NCBI GenBank assembly: GCA_004352715.1
Contig: SCFE01000043.1
Coordinates: 978,017 to 1,042,016, forward strand
DNA from: Hofstenia miamia
Lineage: Eukaryota > Xenacoelomorpha > Acoela
Direction of reading: 5' to 3'
DNA length: 64,000 nucleotides
In this document: positions 46,128-58,730 of the stretch, piece after piece
Numbering within the stretch: the first letter of the stretch is position 1
How the letters are laid out: each line of letters opens with the position of its first letter
The notes under the pieces: model-generated
The model's input: only the letters and a program-made list of their open reading frames with translations
What the model was told of the DNA's origin: nothing
Databases searched by the model: none
Program-made: the position numbers and the translations under genes

Positions 46128-47026
46128 GTGAAGGAATCAGAGAGACAAACAAGGTATAGGCAGAAGGCAATGCATGGAGAATACTGGAGGAACACAGAAA
46201 AGTGTGACAGAGAAGAGAACAACAAGTGGTTAAGGAAAGCAGGACTTAAAAGAGAAACAGAAGCATTGATAGTGGCAGCACAGGAGCAAGCAATAAGAAC
46301 AAACTGGGTGAAGAAGCATATAGACAGAAGAGTGGAAGTAAGTGATAAGTGTAGACTATGTAAGAAAGAGTGTGAGACAGTAGATCATCTGATAGCAGGA
46401 TGTGAGAAGTTGGCACAGAATGAGTATAAGTTCAGGCATGACAAGGTGGNNNNNNNNNNNNNNNNNNNNNNNNNNNNNNNNNNNNNNNNNNNNNNNNNNN
46501 NNNNNNNNNNNNNNNNNNNNNNNNNNNNNNNNNNNNNNNNNNNNNNNNNNNNNNNNNNNNNNNNNNNNNNNNNNNNNNNNNNNNNNNNNNAGACAAGTGG
46601 TATGAGCACAAGCCACAGGGCGTCATAGAAAATGAGAAGGTTAAGATACTGTGGGACTTCAACATACAGACACACAAGGTGATAGAAGCACGGAGGCCAG
46701 ACATAGTAGTAGTAGACAAAGAGAAAAGATTGGGAACAGTGATAGACATAGCAGTACCAAAGGACAGAAATGTAGAAGGCAAGGAGAAAGAGAAGATAGA
46801 CAAGTACAGAGAGTTGGCAGAGGAAATAGAAAGACTGTGGAAGTTAAGGAAGGTTGAAGTAGTCCCGGTAGTAGTAGGAGCACTAGGAGCAGTGAGTAAG
46901 AAGCATAAGAGATATTTGGAGGAGTTGGGAGTACCAAAGTGGGGAGGAGCAGTAGCCCAGAAGGCAGCATTGTTAGGAACAGGTAGACTCCTGAGAAAAG
47001 CTCTCAGACTCCCTGGGATCTGGTGA
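46128..47026 (+). pseudogene. Zinc-knuckle and PD-(D/E)XK endonuclease domain of the RLE LINE
   Basis: RKAGLKRETEALIVAAQEQA leads to CRLCKKECETVDHLIAGC (CCHC zinc motif with C-x2-C, H and C). After the N gap, on shifted frames, come KILWDFNIQ-like residues and RRPDIVVVDKEKRLGTVIDI, followed by AVPKD. RPD ... DIAVP corresponds to the catalytic PD-(D/E)XK core of the restriction-like endonuclease that nicks the target for priming. The tail has VVPVVVGALGAVS and ends LRLPGIW. The frame from 46679 to 47026 is itself intact. Confidence 0.8.
46450..46590. other. Assembly gap, 141 N
   Basis: Falls between the zinc motif and the endonuclease core of the RLE LINE. Confidence 0.99.
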
Positions 47027-47129
47027 GTTCCCCGAGCTGAGAGGGATTCCTGCATGAAGCTGTGAGATGCAAGAATAATAATAAGTAATGTACTATATAG
47101 ATTTCATCTGAAAATTGCAGAAAGGAAAT

Positions 47130-48694
47130 CCTAGAAATGTTGACATTTAAACATAATTTATAGTTCTTGTAGCTGTCCTTCACAGAACAAAAAACTTATT
47201 TTGTTATGTAGATTAGAACCACCAAAGCATGGTCTGCCCTCGTCAGCAAACTTCAACAATTTACACTCTTTAATATTGCAAAATTAAAATGCACACTGGA
47301 TGTTGACAAATGTGGAACCGTCAACAGATCCTTGTGGTCTCCACGATTAGTAAATAATACGCCTGATCACCATTGGTTGCATTCAACAATCTGCGAGCGA
47401 TTTGACAGCAAGTTGGACACCCAGTGAATAATATATGGATTGATAGCGGGTACAACTCCGAGCATGTTCGCAATTATTAGATGATGGGTCTTTGAAAGAT
47501 CTATTGCTATGAGTCGCAAATAATCAGATGTATTTCGATAACATTCATTACAGAGATTTTCAAGAGTGATGAAAGCAGCTTCGCTATAACCAACTTTTTG
47601 AAACCAAGCTGATAAATTGGTAGCCAGGTGTGGTAAGATGAGGCGATGCATATCCCATGTACATGACGTTTGAATATACGGGACCTTATGCAAGTGAGAG
47701 ATATTGGCTTCAACTTGACGAGAGAATTTGGTTTGTAAGTTCTTGGTATGGGACAAAATCTTGAATGCTTGTATAGATTGGAAAGAGTTGATTTTTCTTG
47801 GAAATATATAAACCCACTGAAAAATCTCAGCAAGATTTTGTGCATGCTGCTGTATAACCAATGAGGTCCACTTGTAGTCTTACGGAAACATCGCATTGTA
47901 TAATACACCTAATGAAGCAGAAATTCTGGAATGGTGTCATTTGTTGAAATTGATGTTAAAAAGGAAGCAACATCGTTATCAGTTAAAGATATTTGAGCAA
48001 ACTTCATGTTGATGTCTTCTATTGTATCAGTGTTTTTTTATCTTTCCAATCTGAGAGCTCGCAAACTTCCACTACTATAATAATTTTTTTGTTTAAGCTG
48101 GTTGAAGTCACCACATATTGTAAATCCATTCTTTGCGCAATAAAGTGTTCTTTTAATTCCGTTTGTGCTCGACAGCTAATACAACACGAGCAAACTGAAT
48201 CAAAATGATCTGCAAGGGGAACGTCAAGGAAGTTAGCCTGCATCTCGACTCTATTGTAGACACAAATGCCTCCACCTATGAGTTTTCTGGAGTTAGTAGA
48301 TTTGGGCCTGTCTGATATATTCAAATCCAACTATATGACAAAATGATTCTGCGATGTCACTGGAAAACCATATTTCTGCTACTAAATATACATCAATGTT
48401 AATGAATATAATGTCTTTCGTAAGATTTATAACTAAGCGTAGTTGAGGGCACATATTCGGTGCCAGGCAATCTAGAATGAAAAGTTGGTTATGATACAAT
48501 TTCAGGTTTGGGATACAGATGTCAGCTCTGCTCCTGTTGCTAATCCTTTTACGTAGCCTTTTGAAAATTTTACGCTCTAATTTATTAAATTTGTGATAAT
48601 GTGTGACAATGCTATGGCACTTCCAAATCGAACTATTACATTTCTTGAATGAAACAACGTATAAAACAATTAACATTGGTTGCTCACAAGGCAC
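47130..48694 (-). mobile_element. APE-type LINE (endonuclease plus RT), minus strand, decayed
   Basis: From 48694 downward the minus strand encodes an apurinic-type endonuclease: IDVYLVAEIWFSSDIAESF and, after a shift, RPKSTNSRKLIGGGICVYNR with ADHFDSV. Below 47910 it encodes RT: PISLTCIRSRIFKRHVHG, AIDLSKTHHL (motif A), INPYIIHWVSNLLSNRSQIV, RPQGSVDGSTFVN (motif B) and LLKFADE (motif C, second catalytic Asp lost). EN-before-RT order and these motifs fit CR1/Jockey-group LINEs. There are multiple frameshifts and stops. Its 5' end overlaps the start of a plus-strand LINE near 48603. Confidence 0.82.
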
Positions 48695-49672
48695 GGTTGG
48701 AGGTCCGAACTTCTATCTTATATTTAGTGATGACTTGAGACCTACTAATCGGAAAATAATTAAATATGCGGATGATTCCTCTTCCCTAACCAAATGTAAA
48801 ATTGATTCAGAAAATAAAGAAAAAAATAATTTTAATGAACAAATCAAATATATTGAAAATTGGGCAGAAACAAATAGAATGAAAATTAACAAGAATAAAA
48901 CCAAGCATATGTGTTTCTGTTTAAGCAATCGTCCATAATGCAAATGTAACTACGAATCAGTATTTGAAACTTCAGAGAGTTTTGGGAATATATTTTCAAA
49001 GAAATATGCTTTTTACACAGCATTGGGATAAATGAATAGCATCATCCAACATACTGTTTTATATCGTTAAAGATCTCAAAATGTCCAACTATGCAGATAA
49101 TGAAATCGATTAAATATTTTGATCAGTAGTACTAATTAGAATAAAATAGGGATTGTCAGTATACGGTTCAAATAAAGCCTCATTGAATAAAATTCAAAGA
49201 TTCTAAAACAAATTTATTCACAAAGATACTGCTTTACAAAGTATAATATTAATGAATTACTAAAAAAAAGAAGATATGCGCTTAGTAACATCAATACTAC
49301 GACAATCATAACATCCATTATATCATTGGTTCATATTATCTAATCAAATGAAGAAACTAAGAGCCAAACGAAAATTTAAACTAACTGAAGTCAAGCACTT
49401 CATTTTTAAGAATTGTGGAGTCAATAGACTACTATTTAACCAAGAATTTAACAGCATCTTTCAACATCAAGATTCAATCACTCAAATTTAACCAAAATTA
49501 AAAATGCATAATTGCTTATTACAAATCACACCAAGTTTGATTGAGACTAAAATTTTTATTTTATACTTTTTTGTAAACCATTACTATTTATATTTCTTTG
49601 TGTAAAACTTGTATTTAGTTTTGTTATTAAAATTCTCGTTTTGTTTCTCTCTCTTTCTCCCTCTCTCTCAAT
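48603..49672 (+). mobile_element. LINE RT fragment of the SQGT-GGPN family, copy A
   Basis: The frame encodes GCSQGTVGGPNFYLIFSDDL, an RT motif B with an unusual GGPN tail, then KYADDSSSLTK (motif C), then NWAETNRMKINKNKTKHMCF (thumb). Translation then degrades but shows SNKASLNKIQRF and KHFIFKNCGVNRLLFNQEFN near 49400. It ends near a CT-rich tail (TCTCTCTCTTTCTCCC, about 49645-49670). The signature recurs at 59189. Inactive. Confidence 0.75.
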
Positions 49673-49744
49673 ACCAATTGATAGTAATGCAATGATTACA
49701 GAAGAATTGAAAAAAATATCTGAATTTAATTCAATAATTTAAAA

Positions 49745-50122
49745 ATGAATTCAAAAATGTCTAAGCATTTACGTTTTTGCATAAATAGCATACCCACTTG
49801 TAATTATGATTTGAAATGTATGAAATATGAAGAAATGTCTTCTTTTAAAATATTAGGAATTACTATGGATTCTTCAATGAGATTCAATAAATACGCGTCT
49901 AAGCTAATATTTTTCCTGAATTCGATAAACTATATTTTTGAAAACCTTAAAATTGCAGGACATTCAAAAAATTTCTTTGGATATTTTTAATTTTAAGTTT
50001 GTTTCATATATGTATATGTATAGATATGCATCCCCTGTATTTGGTGTGATGTTAAAAAAAATGGTGTTGTTGTTATTGTTTTTATTGTTGTTGTTGATGT
50101 TACTATTATTATTATTATTATT

Positions 50123-50182
<60 letters not shown>

Positions 50183-50215
50183 GCTGTTGTTGTTGTTCTC
50201 TTTCTCTCTCTCTCA
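49745..50215 (+). mobile_element. LINE RT thumb fragment, probable second copy, ending in (TTG)n and CT-rich tail
   Basis: SKHLRFCINSIPTCNYDLK, then SSFKILGITMDSSMRFNKYA, NYIFENLKIAGHSKNFF and, after a shift, YRYASPVFGVM. This is the RT thumb order SFKxLGxxxxxxLxWxxH ... RPxLEYASPVW common to LINEs. The 3' part is a pure (TTG)n tract (about 50065-50195) followed by CTCTTTCTCTCTCTCTC, like the tail of the copy just upstream. The poly-Leu frame over (TTG)n is not a protein. Confidence 0.72.
50065..50215. repeat. (TTG)n/(TTA)n trinucleotide tract with CT tail
   Basis: About 130 bases of TTG repeats with a TTA block and a (CT)n end, interpreted as the LINE 3' tail. Confidence 0.93.
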
Positions 50216-50851
50216 ATGATAACTCCTTTGAAACAGGAAGTGTATTTTTACAAATTTGAATTACTTTTTTGTATCATGCTATAATCTAAGTTTAGAATTT
50301 ACATAGGATTTAGTTCATACAGTATTTGGTATAGGAATATTTTATTATAGCGCTTCAAATCTCTATATTTGGTTAATCAAGTGACAACTGTTCTTAAAAA
50401 ACCATTTGTGTATTAAGAAGGATTGTGATTGAAAATCAATGGCTTTGTGTAAATGAAACATAAGTGAGTAAATTTGTTCTTCCATATGTTCTGAAAACCA
50501 TGGACATTCCTGATAGCGAAGAAAAACGGTATCAAACAAGGAATTTTATCTTTGTGTGATCTTTGCTAAAAAAATCTTGGTGGGAGGGGCTCTCCCATTT
50601 TATTATGCTGACACATCATGAACGTAACGAGTTCAAAATATATCAAAGATCCATAATCTCTGTGTACCAGTTATAGAAGTTTGCGACGGGCCCCAATATG
50701 AATTTCTGACCTAGGAGAGTGTTAGAAAAAGAACAATTCTCAAGAATTATTTAAACGAATATTAACAAATAAGGACATTTCTCAAAAAGCAATAATGTTT
50801 GATATTGTGCAACAAGATTGTCATATAGAATTATTTTTTTCAGAGCATTGC
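50216..50851. other. AT-rich stretch without a recognised gene
   Basis: Nothing recognised between the LINE tail and the piggyBac-like element. Confidence 0.6.
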
Positions 50852-52786
50852 TTAACGGTTAGTCGTCCCCCAAATTTATCCTAGGTTAGCGGTCATCATG
50901 GGTGGTCGACACTCATGTAGATGATATTTGTCACAATTTGCAAATAAACTTAATACTGATGGATAAATTGAAAATATTATCAAAATAGAGATGACTGTGT
51001 TACAAAAGACAAGTATTTATATGTATATACATGTGTGTATATACCGTAGAGACAATTATGGCCCAACCTAGTTTTCTCAGTACTTTTATCATTTAGCTTT
51101 TCTTTTAGTTGCCACTTTATTTCATTGATTATTTTTTCTTTTCAGTTTATCTTAATATTTTAATTTGTCTCAACTGTTATTGATTTAATATGCATTATGT
51201 AGGTCTGAGTATTCAATCAATTAATTTATTTTCTTCTATTAATCCTTTTGATTTAGTATTAGAAATTTATTTCTTACATTGTTTAAAGAACGACAGTACT
51301 TGTCAATATTTATCAGTTCTACTTTTGTAAACCCATACTATAATGAAGTAGAATACAACATGAAGTAAAGAAACAATATTATAATTTCTCACGATTCAAT
51401 TCAAGATTGACAGGAATGGCATAACCCAATAGTTCAATAGCTCTTCGAACATGCTTCTGTAGAATCTTGGCATTTGCAATCCTCCGGTGTATTTGTTTAT
51501 CAATCAGTTTATAACCCACACTTTTCAAAAAATCATCACGATTCATTGTGATACTGCTGGTTTGCTAGTGAATAAATTGTGCATTGATACCTGAGATATC
51601 GAGTACGTTACACATTACACTAAATGGCCAGCGTCTACATTTACGCTTTGTTGAAAATCCTCTCACCTTTTTGTCCACGAGATCAACTCCACTTATGGTT
51701 TGAACTCTACAGTTGGTGGTTTCTCACTGTTGCCAGCCGCAGCGGCAGCAGTTGCCTGTGTAAATTAGTGCAGTGACATGCTCACGTATTTTCATGTTGA
51801 AAGTTTCAAACAAAGAGTGATAGGGTGCCAGGGGATCCTCTCTATTGCGTGTGCAACATCGTCAAACCGTAAAACCTCTTTATTTCTTTAAATCTTTTTT
51901 CTGACATGGTGGCACGAAACACTGATTGGCCATGACGTAACGACCACAAATCGCTTGTACCTCTATAGTGTGCTTTGAAAACGCCTGCCAAAATCAACAA
52001 ATGAATCCATTTCAGTGCGATCTGTCATTTTCCATACCTTGTGCGTCTTATTGATCTGGTTGTAATCGCGAACTTGGCGTCGTGCATGTAGATTCGTGTA
52101 AATTACCATATCATCAAGCATGAAGTCAGTAAATATACAAAAAGCTTCACATGGTGCCGATGGATTTTCCCACGTGCAATCGCAAATGGTTCGCCACTGA
52201 AAATGTTATGCTGTGGCTGCCTACCTTCATGTTGTGGACCTCGTGTGAGCAGTTGCCATGTAATGTTCGATGGACTAACAGGTCATTATTCACTACTTGG
52301 TCATCATCTTGCTCAGGTTCTCCATGGATATCTCGTAATACACGCGCCTTGCTTGGTCGCATTACACCAACTTAGTATAAAAACTAACACAACTAATCAA
52401 AGTCAGGTAGAAGGGATGACTCACTTCATGTTTATACTGGGTTTATAATAAAGATTGCCTGTCATTGGTGTTTGAAAACAAATTCATCATTCGTTATGAG
52501 TTCACTGTGGTTTACATGTCAGCACCGAATATCCACTTTCACCATTGATTCAATGATGTGAAAATGCAATTGGGTGGCCGCCACCCATGGTGAGCTGTTA
52601 ACTAGTTTCGTTCTGTTAAATGAAAAGCATTCAAATAGTTGATTTCATGTTTATGACATAGTTTAATCTCATTATAACTAGAAAAGTCATAGATGGCCAA
52701 CTCATGAATAGCTGCGGTATTCGATAAGGACTACAATGAAATTTTCACTGGGTGGCGGACACCCATGGTTACCTACCAACCGTTAA
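50852..52786 (-). mobile_element. PiggyBac-like transposon with TTAA target duplications, internally deleted
   Basis: TTAA at 50852-50855 and at 52783-52786 bound a 1927-base element. The left end CGGTTAGTCG and the reverse complement of the right end CGGTTGGTAG are inverted copies. Subterminal ATGGGTGGTCGACACTC and ATGGGTGTCCGCCACCC also match, and the subterminal block recurs at 52571-52600. TTAA duplication is the hallmark of piggyBac. The minus strand encodes a broken transposase with its middle missing. Confidence 0.78.
51385..52362 (-). pseudogene. PiggyBac-like transposase pseudogene lacking its catalytic core
   Basis: Reading the minus strand from 52362: an acidic N-terminus (HGEPEQDDDQVV), FMLDDMVIYTNLHAR (the DExxxxIVxxTN motif), GVFKAHYRGTSDLWS, FRATMSEKRFKEIKRF, RFDDVAHAIER (the LRFDD motif), and FETFNMKIREHV. 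It then jumps to ISGVDLVDKKVRGFS, CRRWPFSVMCNVLDISGINA, the C-terminal GVDxxD ... RRWP ... LDIAxxNA block. About 200 residues that normally carry most of the catalytic Asp residues between these blocks are absent. Several stops and frameshifts are present. No functional transposase is possible. Confidence 0.8.
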
Positions 52787-55700
52787 CAAAGTAATACATT
52801 AGATTTAGATTAAAACTCTATCATCTTGAAGGAAAACATACTTAAAATCCAGGTATCATCTTTCACTATTTCCTCCAAATTTAAAATGTAATTGACAACT
52901 CAATATTTTATTATTATTGATGTTAATATACACTAAAGCTTTAAATTAAGCCAATTTTAGCAGAGTGGTGAAATCGGATCACACATTTTATAATTATATT
53001 CAATGGTCAAATCTATTGAAACTGAATCTCGGATATTTTTTCATTTTTAAGTTTAACCATCTGTTTTATACTTGAAAAAATTAGTAAAAAGACTAGAACC
53101 GATTCTACAGATCTTACTTTAAAAAGGAGCCTTTTCGAAATAACGATGTGGTTAGATTTCCACCAGGAAATGTCCTCGCACTATTAAGGGTCTTTTTATT
53201 TTAAACCACAAATTTTCATTACCAATATAAGCAAATCAAATCGTAAACTATTAGTTGTAGAATTTTACACAGCCGTAAAATAAATAATACATTTATTGAA
53301 ACATTTATCATGCTCTTTATGATATACGATTTTTATAAGTAATATAAAACGTGGTGAACAAATTATTAGGCATTCAATAATGTGCATTAAAGCTGAATTT
53401 TAAAGCAGTTTAAATGTTAGTTATTTTAATTTGAATATTGTGTTACATACATAATATATGCTTTATTTTATTCAGCTCAAAGTTACGAAGGACAAAAAAA
53501 ATTGTTTGATGTACGATTGAAATCCATAGCAACTTCAGCATCTAATACTATTTTAGTGGTAAATTATGTAAATCAAATTTTCAGTATTAATTTTGCACTA
53601 CATTGCAGAGAAGAGGTGTTGATAATGAATTGATATATTTTAATTGCTTCCAGGTATGCGGTATGTATTCCTTTAAAGCAATATTGTGCTTTTGCTCATG
53701 TGTTTTGATTGCTTTCGGTTATTCATATAAATCTAAAATTTATTGCGGTATATCATTTGCTAGAATGATCATGATGTGTCATGGATTTCTACGTTTAGTA
53801 CCATAAAAATTCATAGATCAGCATTCACGAGAGTGCTTCATTTTTCGTGCATTTCTGCTGGAAAGCAATAAGAAACCATCAATTTCTGAATGTCTAAATT
53901 TGCTAATAAACTAATTGAGCTACACTCTAGCTTTGACAAAATAGCGGGTTCTATTGCTTAAGCAAAGTAGGTGAAATGATGCCTATCAAAGGAAAATTCT
54001 TTGGAAGGCATCACCAAGAACATAACACGAGAAATTGTTCATGATAGCAAAAGTGTATGAAAAGATAAATATTTCTATCAAAAAAAATAGCAATGCTAAT
54101 GACAAAGGAGTACACACCAAATCAAAATATTTATTTCTGTAGATCAGTAGAAAGTACTCGTTTAAGAGATGAAATCCCTTGACGTTGAATAATATTTGAA
54201 CCCATTGCTAGCCAGAATGATGCATCTACATGTACTGATGGAGTGCAGATAGAGCTGTGCGGTCATTAGCATTTCGTAACTCTAACCTAAAGATAAATTT
54301 TTTACTGATAACCGTAAACGCTCGTAACCGACATTTTGTAACATTTGCCACCCAAAATTTACGTAGATACAAAACAAAATACTAAAAATATAAAAATTTA
54401 CAAAAAGAATACCAATAATTTAAAGTCTTTGTGACAAACTTCACGGAAGTCCCTTTTCAACTGATCGAAGTAACTAATTCTAAATTAACCAATTAAATTT
54501 AATTAATCTTAACGGCGTACCATGCAACTAGTAGAATGTGAGTTAGATTTATAGATTTATATCGCAAAATCTTAGACATTTTTGGTTAGAACTGTAATAG
54601 CCCTAGCTTCAAAATTTTTTAGCCTAGGTTAAATGCATAACCACACAGTTCAAGATGCACGTGCACCCTCATTTTAGTCGGTATTTTCAATGGATGAAAG
54701 CTTAATGATAGTATAGCTTCATACTTATTGTCGAAGGCAATAGTCTTGCTTGTATTGGACTTTATTTGATTAATGTAATTTTTCACAAAAGGCTTTTATA
54801 GATTAACTTTTGTTAGTGCTTCAAGCTTTTTTCTCAATAAAGATGCGTTTTTGATCAAAAATTTTACAAAAAATTTGTACAAAAACACTCATTTAAAATG
54901 TTGTAAAATAATAAATAGGGGAACTTATATTTGAAGTTATAATTGGCGGTGTCCAAGCCATTATTACTACTGCTGTAATTATCTGAAGTAATATATAAAT
55001 TTTTCATTACATTAAACTTTATGTTGCTGCACTAAGAGTTTGTTTATTGTAATAAAACAATGTTAACAATTGCTGTATTGAAAGATGAAATTTTAAGGAA
55101 CTTTAATAATTAAAAGAAAAATATTTATCAACTGAACAAATGTCTAAAACAAAATAAAATTAAGTGTAAATCTATTAATGTTAATGATGACCCAATTTTT
55201 AAAAAAGCTCTTTTATATTTTATTTCATAAATATATTATAAGCAACTCATTATATTCTAATGAATCTCAAAAAAACGTAAATTTAAAAATGTTTGCTGGC
55301 TTTCACTTTTGGCGCCGAATGATGGAGTACTCCATACTTTTAGGGATGTAATTCGAAAGCGAGATTCAGTCTCTGAATTTCTTAACTTTCTGATGAAGTT
55401 CTCATCTGATTACTTTTCTCTTGAACTGTTAATTACACTATTTGACTTACCATTCCAGTTCAGCAAAAAGATATAACTTTGATAACACTATCTTACAAAA
55501 TTTAATGAGTTTTTTCAAGAACGAAGTTATATAATTCACGATGAATTTTTTATGTTGAAACCGAATATGAAGTTTGATGGAAAATTTGACTAGCAGATTC
55601 TTCCAAAATTCAAAATTTGGATTTTAAATGTATCACTATGAACTATCACATTTATATCATTGCTTTTCTCTGTTACTCTCTGTAAATGCAAATTCCCACC

Positions 55701-57118
55701 ATGTATTTTTCTTGATGGCTTGCAATTTTAAATTTCAAGTTTACCTTAAGTTTTGCTCACTGGTATCAGTCCATAACAACCATATTATAAGACCACTGAT
55801 TTCAAATAATTTAGTATATTGTAACATTGCAGGTATTGGTTTCTTGTATGGGCCAGATTACTCGCTTTTCGTGTGTAATTGTTTGTACATATTGTCAATA
55901 TTTACTGTATATAATAGACCAACTCAGTTGCAAATTGAGAAATAGTTAACTGCGTTCTTGTCATCAGCGCACTTCCGTGATGCTACAATATATTTAAAAG
56001 TCTATGAGCAATAGTTGTCGGCAGTGGTTGACAACAACAAAGGTTATAGTGTGTAGAGATTAGGAACACTTCAGACGAATGCGTGACTCATATATTCCAA
56101 TTGTAATCCAATTATGCAACTGCAACAAAAGCTTAAAAATCATGACCAATCTCTGGATTTTGCATGATAAAATAGAGCTACAAAATTGTGTGAATGACGT
56201 ACTCTGAACCACAATGAATCACTAATTAAGTCGCTTAAACAATAAATCTTGTGATTTTAAGACATAAAGCTTCCAAATTAAATCACCCTGTTCCAAGTTT
56301 TATTAAATAATCATAGTATTCTGTTCAAGCTTTACTTTAAAGTATGACGATTTTTTGATTACTTAAACTTATTTTGGACTATCATCAAACAGATGCGCAT
56401 TTAGAAAATTTATTTGGGGGTATCCGTGTCTAGAAATGAATTGGTGTCGTAGCATATAATGCAATATCATCAACGTTGTTTTGGTTGATCCACATATATG
56501 CATTTCATAATAAAGGAAAATGATTTTTTCATTCAGATTACTGTTTATATTTATTGTATTTAAACAAAAATTTGTCTAAAGAGGTATAAATCTGTTTACA
56601 AAACATATATATATATATATATAGTATTGTATTTAAAGGCTTTTAGAAGAATTAAACAAAATGAGCAAGATACAAAATTCTGATTGCTTAAGATCCAGTT
56701 AACCGTTCTTTACCTATTGTTGAAAATAAATATGATTTTAATGGACGAAGCTGTTTAAAGGATCTTTCAGCGGTAGCATTAGTAACAGGAATAATGGTAA
56801 GAATAATAAGAGAGACCAGCATACATAGAAATAGATTTCAAATCCGTGAAAGTAGTGCTTGAATTTTGCTATCTGAAATGTTTGATACACGTGAGAACTA
56901 AGACGTACATCAAAACTTGATATTATGCTATCTATAGATCAAGTAAAAAAAGTGAACACATTATAAACACACTTTTGATAACAAACGGAAGACAAATAGA
57001 TGCTAATAAATTATATTTGAAAATATAATTGTCTCAGCTTGTAACCTGGTGACAAAGTTGTTTGACAAGTTTGTCATGTAAAGCTTGACACGTAGATGAA
57101 CGTCTTGAAACTGAATCC
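52787..57118. other. AT-rich stretch without a recognised gene
   Basis: No gene resemblance on either strand over 4.3 kb. A dispersed repeat fragment (ATCAGCGCACTTCCGTG, then ATGCTACAATAT) at 55963-56000 matches 14138-14185. The open frame at 55628-55945 looks like chance: it is Tyr/Leu/Phe-rich with no motif. A TA run lies at 56605-56623. Confidence 0.6.
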
Positions 57119-57420
57119 ATTAAGCGGACTCTAATTTCTTGAGTAATTTAGTGCTGGGATTCAAAAATGCAACTCATTATTCTTTCAGATTTGTGGGATT
57201 TTTTTCTCGACAAAATCCTGCAGAATCTGCCGCACGTTCTTTATGGGTACTAGATCTCTCGAATTCGATGGCCATTGCATAACTTGAATATTATAATTGG
57301 TAAAAAATTATTTTGTGAATTTTGAGGTATGAGGGGTTGTTTCATCTTGTTCTAAGATCCATGAATCCGGATATAAGCAGGTTGCGTATGGTACAAACTC
57401 CTCGGGTATTTGACAATATT
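57119..57420 (-). mobile_element. Tc1-like transposase C-terminal remnant, minus strand
   Basis: The minus strand reads CQIPEEFVPYATCLYPDSWI, then LEQDETTPHTSKFTK (second catalytic Asp block, FQQDNxPxHTS), then IQVMQWPSNSRDLVPIKNVR, corresponding to VMxWPxxSPDLNPIENxW. In the last block the catalytic Asp/Glu position of PIEN is Lys, so the enzyme would be dead even without the stop between the blocks. A weak trace continues to about 57600. Confidence 0.8.
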
Positions 57421-58730
57421 TTGAACTAATAATTGTACCAGTGCAAATATAGTGTGAAAACTAATGATAGTCAAATTTTGAAATGGGTCCACTTTTTTGA
57501 CTTGAGCTATAGAAATGAGTAGTAAATTTCGAATCGGGAATAATTACTAAGTATCATCTTTTGGTTAAACCCCGCCACTAATCAGCCTCTACTACTGGAA
57601 ATTGTTGTTGTGGGTTATTGTGGTCAGTTAACTTTGTTTTAAACTTTTCAAATTCAGTACAGAAATCGAATGTACAGAAAAAAAATTCCTGACAAACGAA
57701 TTAATTTTTCGATCCAAAAAATAAAATCCGCAAAATTTTCAGTCCCAGGATTGCCTGTAGTGTACTATTCATGAACGTCAAATGTGCATACTAAGCTTAT
57801 TCTATTGTAATGTTGCATCCAAATATACTTTTGTCTTTCCAAAATTTGTAAAAACACAATTTAAGTGACAAAAGATGCCCTAAAAGCTTTAAATATTACA
57901 GAGCAGTGCTCAGTAAAATATTAGACTTATGTTGAATTTTAGATACATATATGTTCGAAAGAAACTGGCAAATTGGAACATTATTTAGTTGACAGCCTTT
58001 TACTATCCAGATAAAATGCATTTGGGGAAATGATTGTATGAATATTAGTCATAATGACTAGCTCAGAATACAATCTTTTAAAACATTAATTTCTTATTCA
58101 TGAAAATTATTCAATTCATTCTTAGTGGGTCCATTCCTAATAACGTTAGAATATCTCAGGACTACTATATATCACTGGACTACCTATATGTCACTGCTCT
58201 TTGTAAACATATATGTATGCTTAGTAAATCTTAACGAATTTTTATTTAGAAAATTATATTTTATTATTCAATATTTGATAATTAAATAGAACTACACAAT
58301 GCAAATGCTAGTTTACAGTATATCAATACACAAATTTGTGATTGCGAAAACCAAATAACATTTCATTCTAAACAAAGAGCACGAATTGCAGTAGCCTCAT
58401 TTATTACTGTTAATTATTAAAGAAAGGCAATAGTAACAAAAATGTTTTTTCAATAAATTTAGAGTGATTATAAAGTCATTACTACATTTGCTTTTGCCAT
58501 AAAATTTTTATTAAAAAATAAATTTAATGAAACAAGTTTTACTTGATAACCAATGTAAAGCTAAGTTAATTAAATAGTATTAGTGATAAGAATTGAATTA
58601 CTTTAATTATGTTGTTATCAGATAAAGAGAGTTTTTATTGTGAGATGGCCAAATCCAGATTTATCGCTACTTGACTAAGTTTTGTGGGCTATTTAGGGGA
58701 AAAGTTTATAGAATTCAAACTGAATTGGCT
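57421..58730. other. AT-rich stretch without a recognised gene
   Basis: Nothing recognised. Confidence 0.6.

Larger units (their letters stand above)
43622..47090 (+). mobile_element. Restriction-like-endonuclease LINE (R2/R4/Dong-type), nearly full length, decayed
   Basis: One plus-strand element that is purine-rich and GC-richer than the host. In order: tRNA-like head; Myb/SANT-like domain; RT with its YMDD box; a CCHC zinc motif; a PD-(D/E)XK restriction-like endonuclease; and a 3' end running into ATAATAATAA at about 47078. This order, with the endonuclease after the RT, defines the R2-superclade LINEs. Several frameshifts, at least two stops and a 141-N gap (46450-46590) interrupt it. 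It lies between two minus-strand LINE fragments. The R4/Dong placement is inference. Confidence 0.85.

Noticed and set aside
49938-50219. Poly-leucine protein
   Set aside because: Translation of a (TTG)n tract at a LINE tail.
55628-55945. 105-codon open frame
   Set aside because: Biased Tyr/Leu/Phe composition with no motif; consistent with chance in AT-rich DNA.
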